Shown: piece after piece, positions 37,135 to 41,759 of the stretch
Layout of the letters: every line of letters starts with the position of its first letter
How positions within the stretch are numbered: position 1 is the stretch's first letter
Source of the DNA: a virus
DNA length: 41,759 bases
IMG/VR virus record: IMGVR_UViG_3300042878_001971
Location: 1 to 41,759 of that record
Strand: one strand, 5' to 3'
Program-made: the position numbers and the translations under genes
The notes under the pieces: generated by a model
Told to the model about the DNA's origin: nothing
Database searches by the model: none
The model's input: the letters and a program-made list of their open reading frames with translations, nothing else

Positions 37135-39250
37135 ACCCAAATCCGCACCGGCGGTCCAAGTCGCTGCAGCCGAGCGTGCGCGTGAGCAGACAATCGAGCG
37201 CGGCCGCGAGCGGACCCGCCGCGGTGCCGACATCGGCGAGATCCCGCCGGTCGTGAACGTGGCCCGGCGCGAGTCTTGCCGGCTCGACCTTGAACTGTTC
37301 CTCACCACCTACTTCCCATACTCGACCGGTCTCTCGCCATTCTCGCCCGACCACAAGAGGGTGATCGCCCGCATACAGGACTGCATCATCGGCGGCGGCC
37401 GATTCATCAACGCGGTGTACCGCGGCTTCGCCAAATCGACGGTGAGTGAGAACGCGCTCTTGTGGGCGATCCTCTACGGCCACCGAAAGTTCGGCGGCAT
37501 CTTCGCCGCCGAATCGGACCTCGCGGACAAGGCGATCAACTCCGTCCGCACCGAGCTATCCGACAACGACCTCCTCTTCGAGGACTTTCCCGAAGTCTGC
37601 CACCCGGTCCGGTGCTTAGAAGGCAAGGCCCAACGCTGCAACTCGCAGACGTACAACGGCGAGCGGACTCATATCGGGTGGCGGAAGGACACGCTGGTCA
37701 TGCCGGCGATCAAGGGCTCGCCTTCGTCCGGCTCGATCATCATGTCGCGCGGCCTCACCGGCTCGATCTTGGGTCTGCGGTGGAAGACTCCGGACGGCCG
37801 GCAGCTCCGGCCGGACTTCACGATCGTTGACGACCCGCAGACTCGAGAGTCTGCCCGGTCGCCGGTGCAGTGCTCCTACCGGCTGGAGATCCTGACCAAG
37901 TCGGTGATGAAACTCGCCGGCCACACTCGCAGCATGGCGTGCGTGGTCAACGCTACAGTGATCTCGACCGGCGACATGGTCGACCAGCTCCTCGACTCCA
38001 GCCGGTTCCCGGCCTGGCAGGGCGAGCGGATCCCGATGGTTCGCAAGTTCTCCGACGGTCACGACGACCTATGGATGAGCCACTATCGCGATTTGCGATG
38101 CACCTTCGCGAAGGACATTCCCGGCGACCAAGCCCGTGCCCACAAGGCTGCAAACGAGTTCTACCTGGCGAACCGCACCGCGATGGACGCCGGCTGCGAA
38201 GTATCGTGGGCGTCGTGCTTCGACCCCGACGCTGAACACTCCGCGATTCAACACTCATACAACGCGCTGATCGACGACGGTGCGGACGTGTTCGCTTCAG
38301 AGTTTCAGCAGAGCCCGATCAAGGACGAGGCGGCCAGCCTCGGCGTCACCGCAGAGGATCTCCGCGGTCGCGTTCTCGAAATACCCAGGTGGGTATGCCC
38401 ACGCGGGTGCGACACGCTGACAGCATTCGTGGACGTGCAGGAAAAGCTCCTCTACTGGGCGGTCGTGGCGTGGGGCAGCCAACTCCGCGGGCACCTCGTG
38501 GCCTACGGGGCGTACCCGGAGCAGGGCCGGGCGTACTACACGCTACGCGACGCCAAGAAGACTCTTGTGTCAGCGGCCGGCGGCGTGGCCCTCGAGGCCG
38601 CGATCCACGCGGGGCTGGAGTCGGTGGCGTCGATGATCCTCGGCCGGGAGATCAATCGAGAGAACGACGACGCGGTTCTCCGGGTCGGCCAGTTGTTCGT
38701 GGACGCGAACTGGGCACAGACGCACGGGGTGGTAAGGGACTTCGCACGTCGATCGTCGTGGGGGCCGCGAGTGCTGCCGACCCACGGGCGATTTGTTGGT
38801 GCGTCGGGCCAGAGTATCAGCGACAAGGCTGTGGATCGGGGCGAGAGGATCGGTGCCAACTGGCGGACCTCGACGATTCAGAAACAGCGCCACGTTCTCT
38901 ACGACACAAATGCGTGGAAGACTTTCGTGGCGACGCGATGCAAGCTGCCGGTCGGCGATCCGCTGGCGTTCACCATCCATGCCGGCCAGCACGAGATGCT
39001 TGCCGAGCAGATGAGTGCCGAGACGCCGGTCAGGGTGGAGTCGAAGATGCGGATCGTCGACGAGTGGCGGCAGATACCAGGTCGCGACAACCACTGGTGG
39101 GACTGTTGCGTCGGTGCGGCGGTCGCGGCGTCGTTCTCCGGCCTGTCTGCGGTCGGTGCCGAAGCTCCGCGTGCCGCTCCTCGGAAAACAATCACCCGCG
39201 AGGAGATGGCGGCCCGACGTGCCGCGCTGATTGACAAGATGGGTAGGTAG
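37127..39250 (+). CDS. Terminase large subunit
   Basis: 707 residues. The ATPase region has Walker A-like 'AVYRGFAKST', and Walker B 'DFTIVDDPQT'. The nuclease region includes 'TAFVDVQEKLLYWAVVAW' (first Asp), 'LFVDANWAQ', and near the end 'NHWWDCCVGAAVAA' (W-D, third acidic). This resembles the lambda gpA/GpA-like terminase group. It cuts and packages DNA into proheads. A small terminase is not recognisable nearby; the small helix-turn-helix proteins are candidates. The dispersed motif occurs at 38386 within 'LEIPR'. Confidence 0.9.
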   Translation: MGRPKSAPAVQVAAAERAREQTIERGRERTRRGADIGEIPPVVNVARRESCRLDLELFLTTYFPYSTGLSPFSPDHKRVIARIQDCIIGGGRFINAVYRGFAKSTVSENALLWAILYGHRKFGGIFAAESDLADKAINSVRTELSDNDLLFEDFPEVCHPVRCLEGKAQRCNSQTYNGERTHIGWRKDTLVMPAIKGSPSSGSIIMSRGLTGSILGLRWKTPDGRQLRPDFTIVDDPQTRESARSPVQCSYRLEILTKSVMKLAGHTRSMACVVNATVISTGDMVDQLLDSSRFPAWQGERIPMVRKFSDGHDDLWMSHYRDLRCTFAKDIPGDQARAHKAANEFYLANRTAMDAGCEVSWASCFDPDAEHSAIQHSYNALIDDGADVFASEFQQSPIKDEAASLGVTAEDLRGRVLEIPRWVCPRGCDTLTAFVDVQEKLLYWAVVAWGSQLRGHLVAYGAYPEQGRAYYTLRDAKKTLVSAAGGVALEAAIHAGLESVASMILGREINRENDDAVLRVGQLFVDANWAQTHGVVRDFARRSSWGPRVLPTHGRFVGASGQSISDKAVDRGERIGANWRTSTIQKQRHVLYDTNAWKTFVATRCKLPVGDPLAFTIHAGQHEMLAEQMSAETPVRVESKMRIVDEWRQIPGRDNHWWDCCVGAAVAASFSGLSAVGAEAPRAAPRKTITREEMAARRAALIDKMGR

Positions 39251-39257
39251 GCTGAGG

Positions 39258-39285
39258 TTGACGCCCGTACACCAGTGGGCAGAAT
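39258..39285 (+). promoter_or_regulatory. Promoter candidate P39.26
   Basis: TTGACG (39258-39263), 16-bp spacer starting CCCGTACACC, CAGAAT (39280-39285). The ten-base spacer start is shared with the candidate promoter at 17799. It reads into the secreted proteins and head genes. Confidence 0.45.
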
Positions 39286-39327
39286 GCGGACGGTTCGATT
39301 GCACCTCGATTCCGAAAGGAAAACACC

Positions 39328-39642
39328 ATGCGATTTCTTACGCTTCTCGCGGTTCTCGTCTGCAGCGCCGCCGTCGGCCAGGACGTGCGGACGTGTGCGA
39401 ACGGTCAGTGCCGGATGGTCAGCACCACCTCGACGGCACAGGGCGTCGCGGAGATCCAAGCCCGGCAAGGCCGTGTCGGCCACCACGGCGGCAACCGAGG
39501 GTTTGAGGGGTGCGGCTCCGGCCCAACCCCGGCCGCAGCTCTCAGAAACTGCTGTTACTCGAAAAACGGGTGGCCCGTCATCGACCAGGGCGTGGCGTTC
39601 GGCCACGGCCGCTGGTGGGCGTGCCGCCGGTATGGTCGGTGA
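39328..39642 (+). CDS. Secreted Cys-rich small protein
   Basis: 104 residues with GAAAGGAAAA upstream. A signal peptide (MRFLTLLAVLVCSAAVGQ) is followed by a Cys-containing region and a C-terminal 'FEGCGSGPTPAAALRNCCY', 'QGVAFGHGRWWACRRY' pattern. Planctomycetes encode many secreted proteins of this design, which supports the host guess. It may be a periplasmic or envelope factor, perhaps for superinfection exclusion. Confidence 0.6.
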   Translation: MRFLTLLAVLVCSAAVGQDVRTCANGQCRMVSTTSTAQGVAEIQARQGRVGHHGGNRGFEGCGSGPTPAAALRNCCYSKNGWPVIDQGVAFGHGRWWACRRYGR

Positions 39643-39671
39643 TTTCTCTCTCCCCAGAAAGGACGGTGATC

Positions 39672-39908
39672 GTGTTTCGTCTGATCCTGAGTATTTCGAT
39701 GGCGGCGTTTCTTGGTCTGGTGGGCGTGGCCCTCGCTGGTGCATCGCCAGAGGCCGCTCCGGCGGTTTCCGGATGCCACGGCCAAGCGGCTGCGTGCCAC
39801 GGCCGGCTGACGGTCGCCCAGCGTGTCGCGGCCCGGCAGACCGCCCGGCAGGATGCTCGAGCGGCCAAGCGTGCCGCCAAGGCTTCCTGCCACGGCGAGC
39901 CGCAGTAA
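39672..39908 (+). CDS. Second secreted small protein
   Basis: 78 residues from GTG 39672; AAAGGA is 9 bases upstream (another GTG at 39666 lies only 3 bases from it). A signal-like start 'FRLILSISMAAFLGLVGVALAGAS' is followed by 'CHGQAAACHG' and an Ala/Arg-rich helix ending CHGEPQ. Three CHG motifs could bind metal. The motif GTATTTCGA is at 39691. Confidence 0.5.
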   Translation: MFRLILSISMAAFLGLVGVALAGASPEAAPAVSGCHGQAAACHGRLTVAQRVAARQTARQDARAAKRAAKASCHGEPQ

Positions 39909-40162
39909 TGTCCTCCGACTTCTCGCCGGTCACTGCCGTGCTGGTGTTCGCGACATACGTCGTCATCGACGTGCTGTACGCGGCCTACATCATCGCGGTC
40001 GGTGACCGGCGGGCGGTTCGGGCCGCTGCCCTCTCGTCGGTGATCTATTCGCTCCTGGCGTTCGGCGTCGTGACCTACGCGGCGAACCCGGCGTATGTCG
40101 TGCCGCTGGCGGCAGGGGCTTTTCTGGGGACGTACCTGACCGTCCGGTGGCAACAGGAGTGA
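39908..40162 (+). CDS. Three-TM small membrane protein
   Basis: 84 residues, with TAATG overlap of the previous stop. Three hydrophobic segments ('TAVLVFATYVVIDVLYAAYIIAVG', 'AALSSVIYSLLAFGVVTYA', 'YVVPLAAGAFLGTYLTV') with a short basic loop. A holin-like or immunity/exclusion membrane protein is possible; no family named. Confidence 0.55.
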   Translation: MSSDFSPVTAVLVFATYVVIDVLYAAYIIAVGDRRAVRAAALSSVIYSLLAFGVVTYAANPAYVVPLAAGAFLGTYLTVRWQQE

Positions 40163-40166
40163 CATC

Positions 40167-40385
40167 GTGGAAGCGATCGAACAGTACGCGAACACAAAGC
40201 CGATGCCGGCCTCGTCGCTGGAATGGTTGATGGGCCTCGTAGCGGAGAGGCGGCAGGCCGTCGACGAGATTCTTGGATACCAGATCGCCGAGACGCTGCT
40301 GCACACTCTCGGTCGAGTGCGGACAACGCCCGACGCGGAGATCGCGGACGAGGGCGTGATGCACCAGCGGTGGACGGGGGATTGA
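40167..40385 (+). CDS. Small helical protein
   Basis: 72 residues, GTG start. 'SSLEWLMGLVAERRQAVDEILGYQIAETLLHTL' is strongly helical. Its stop overlaps the next ATG (TGATG). No family recognised; it lies between the membrane protein and the gene before the connector. Confidence 0.5.
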   Translation: MEAIEQYANTKPMPASSLEWLMGLVAERRQAVDEILGYQIAETLLHTLGRVRTTPDAEIADEGVMHQRWTGD

Positions 40386-40804
40386 TGACGCTACCCGAGC
40401 AATCCGACCGAGCGGTGCAACAGACGCGGGAGTTCCTCGTGAGGCTCACGTCGCCGTACGTCGAGGGCGGCATCAAAGGGATTCGCCGCGAGATCCGGGC
40501 CGAGGCATCGCGGTTGCTGCGGCACTACCCGTTATCGGGTAACGACGATTGTCCTGACCCGGACAATGCGGCGAACGCGGACACAGTCGGCCGCACACTG
40601 GCACGCAGGATCACGGGGCTACAGCCGATGCTTGAGCATCGGGAAGAGGTGCGGCGATTACGGGGCGCAATCGCCGCACGCGAGCCGACGCTCACTGACG
40701 ATGAGCGGAAGGCTATTGCGTGGTGTGTGGAGATGGCCTTGAACTCGGCCACCGATTGCGTGGACGAGATCCGCACGCTGCGGGGTCTGCTGGATCGACT
40801 TTAA
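40385..40804 (+). CDS. Small helical protein near head genes
   Basis: 139 residues. 'QQTREFLVRLTSPYVEGGIKGIRREIRAEASRLLRHYP' is a pattern I know from other planctomycete-phage genes near terminase, and 'EVRRLRGAIAAREPTLTDDERKAIAWCVEMALN' follows. It includes the palindrome CGTTA-TCGGG-TAACG at 40530. The function is unknown; a small terminase-like or connector-like role has not been shown. Confidence 0.55.
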   Translation: MTLPEQSDRAVQQTREFLVRLTSPYVEGGIKGIRREIRAEASRLLRHYPLSGNDDCPDPDNAANADTVGRTLARRITGLQPMLEHREEVRRLRGAIAAREPTLTDDERKAIAWCVEMALNSATDCVDEIRTLRGLLDRL

Positions 40805-40817
40805 AATGGTTGCGCCC

Positions 40818-40836
40818 GATATACGCGAGGTATATC
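40818..40836. promoter_or_regulatory. Inverted repeat in the intergenic region
   Basis: GATATAC-5-GTATATC, perfect 7-bp arms, an operator candidate. The 40805-41039 region (235 bp) has no convincing gene. It also has TTACTG (40990-40995) and TAAAAT (41015-41020) 19 bp apart, a weak promoter candidate. Confidence 0.5.
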
Positions 40837-41039
40837 CTGGGAGCGCCTTTCAAAGCGGATGCAATAATCATCGACGATGATGCGTTTCGCAAACGGCCCG
40901 CGAGGTCGCGCGTCTACGTCAAGTTTTGGTGCAAGAAAACAACCGCACAGAAACAGTCGAAAAGTGACAGTTGGCGTGCAGTCTCGTCGTTACTGAACGC
41001 ATGTACCGGTAGGGTAAAATGGCGGCAAGGAGACCCGCC

Positions 41040-41123
41040 ATGCCAGCCTACCTAGACGATGAGTTTTGGGATGAGGTGGACGCGGAGTCGGACATCGATC
41101 ACCCGTTCATCGAGTTCCTGTGA
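41040..41123 (+). CDS. 27-residue acidic microprotein
   Basis: ATG 41040 with a clean AAGGAG SD 8 bases upstream and a stop at 41121-41123. The protein is strongly acidic ('DDEFWDEVDAESDIDHPF'). The SD, the acidic composition and the position before the connector suggest a real gene; a frame this short can also occur by chance. Confidence 0.4.
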   Translation: MPAYLDDEFWDEVDAESDIDHPFIEFL

Positions 41124-41135
41124 CGCTAGTTGCGT

Positions 41136-41150
41136 GAACATTGGTACACT
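41136..41150 (+). promoter_or_regulatory. -10-like motif before the connector gene
   Basis: GAACATTGGTACACT, with TGGTACACT fitting an extended -10. Similar sequence occurs at 30270 and 19838. No good -35. Confidence 0.35.
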
Positions 41151-41191
41151 GTTGGTAGGGACGCGAAGCGTCCCACCACCGGGAGTTCACC

Positions 41192-41401
41192 ATGTCCGAC
41201 AACTCCGACGTGATCGACGCGATCGCAGCAAATCTCGCCCAGCCGAGACGTGCCCGCACCGACGCGGGCGAGGTGGAGCAGCACGAGCTTGACCGCCAGG
41301 TGGCGGCCGCAGAGTTCGTGTTGAAGGCCCGGACGCAGTCGTCCGGCAGCCCGTTCGGCTCCCTGCGTCTGGCGCAGTGCGTGTACCCGGGGGCACACTG
41401 A
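41192..41401 (+). CDS. gpW-like head-tail connector
   Basis: 69 residues, between the terminase block and the portal. Helical start 'SDNSDVIDAIAANLAQPRRARTDAGEVEQHELDRQVAAAEFVLKAR' and a short C-terminus. Size, position and the helix-linker-helix pattern resemble lambda gpW, which closes the portal after packaging. SD: GGGAG 7 bases upstream. Confidence 0.55.
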   Translation: MSDNSDVIDAIAANLAQPRRARTDAGEVEQHELDRQVAAAEFVLKARTQSSGSPFGSLRLAQCVYPGAH

Positions 41402-41403
41402 GC

Positions 41404-41759
41404 GTGGGCATTCTCGGTAGCATTTTCGGCGGCTCTAGGCGATCGTCGCTCCAAGCGACGGTCGACGCCCAGAAGGCCGCGCTCGCGACGATGGTCCGGG
41501 CAAAGTACGACGCCGCCCAAACGAGCGACCTCAACCGCAATCACTGGGCCAGCTCCGACCACCTCTCTGCGGACGCGAGTCTCCAGCCGGCGATCCGGCA
41601 GATCCTTCGCAACCGGGCACGCTACGAACTGCGGAATAACTCCTACGCCGCGGGCATCGCGAGCACCTGGAGCAACGACCTGGTCGGCACCGGCCCCCGG
41701 CTACAGCTCGACCTCGGCCCCGACGTGTCGCCCGAAGCGGTCCGTTCGGTCGAGAATGC
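41404..41759 (+). CDS. Portal protein, 5' part (continues at base 2)
   Basis: GTG 41404 starts the portal gene two bases after the connector stop. The sequence begins MGILGSIFGGSRR, and the frame is the same as the 2-1627 segment after allowing for the 195-bp overlap (window base 1 corresponds to 41565). Together the two parts encode 595 residues. The window ends within codon 119. Confidence 0.88.
   Translation, partial: MGILGSIFGGSRRSSLQATVDAQKAALATMVRAKYDAAQTSDLNRNHWASSDHLSADASLQPAIRQILRNRARYELRNNSYAAGIASTWSNDLVGTGPRLQLDLGPDVSPEAVRSVEN
41565..41759. repeat. Terminal overlap, right copy
   Basis: Second copy of bases 1-195. The pair GC at 41631-41632 replaces CA at 67-68; both read Leu-Arg. 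It implies that the molecule is circular or circularly permuted with at least two sequence variants present. Confidence 0.95.

Noticed and set aside
40720-41055. Plus-strand open frame across the 40.8-41.04 kb gap
   Set aside because: It overlaps the well-supported gene ending at 40804 and the inverted repeat, and has no SD or family pattern.

Overview
This window reads as one complete genome of a temperate tailed phage (long-tailed, siphovirus-like), opened inside its portal gene. Bases 1-195 reappear at 41565-41759, so the closed molecule would be about 41,564 bp and the portal gene runs from 41404 across the join to 1627. The DNA is GC-rich, genes are tightly packed with many ATGA/GTGA stop-start overlaps, and most starts have a Shine-Dalgarno (SD) sequence. 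The host is probably a planctomycete. This is inferred from the style of the small secreted Cys-rich protein at 39328, the protease-capsid fusion, the tail-chaperone pair and several small proteins typical of phages from that phylum. No host gene is present except a short tmRNA/tRNA-like 3' end next to the integrase.

Layout. (1) 36667-41401, then 1-5917: RuvC-like resolvase, large terminase, small secreted and membrane proteins, a gpW-like connector, portal, protease-capsid fusion, DUF2190-type decoration protein, a head-tail adaptor with two FN3 domains, and a lectin-like protein. (2) 6027-9311: an inserted glycan-tailoring cassette (GH43/GH130-like propeller, two methyltransferases, a glycosyltransferase). 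(3) 9319-17802: tail terminator, neck protein, two tail-tube-like paralogues, chaperone pair, tape measure and tail-tip or host-recognition proteins. (4) 17847-20579: small DNA-binding protein, metallophosphoesterase, DUF6378 protein and minor proteins. (5) 20576-23803: a membrane and lysis module with a membrane-anchored papain-like cysteine protease. (6) 23729-27376, minus strand: an early or accessory operon with primase-polymerase, zinc-ribbon, HTH proteins, a DUF6927-like protein and ArdA antirestriction, driven by a good sigma70-like promoter. (7) 27377-28022: a repeat-rich control region. (8) 28023-30081: HNH endonuclease, tyrosine integrase (minus), att site, excisionase-like protein. 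(9) 30404-36446: early rightward operon with CsrA, Sak4-like ATPase, SSB-like protein, CoiA-like nuclease and a lambda-O-like initiator carrying iterons inside its gene, followed by a LexA-like winged helix.

The most unusual signals are: (a) a dispersed motif, GTATTTCGA(T), with 12 exact copies on both strands and in several reading frames plus a noncoding tandem pair; (b) six 21-bp-phased iterons, two palindromic, and a pyrimidine tract inside the O-like gene, resembling the architecture of the lambda origin; (c) a heptamer tandem array with nested palindromes in the divergent control region; (d) a papain-like protease where an endolysin would be expected; (e) the virion-operon glycan cassette; (f) ACAACC-repeat leaders in front of several genes of the minus operon. 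I did not recognise a CI-type repressor, so lysogeny control is unexplained.
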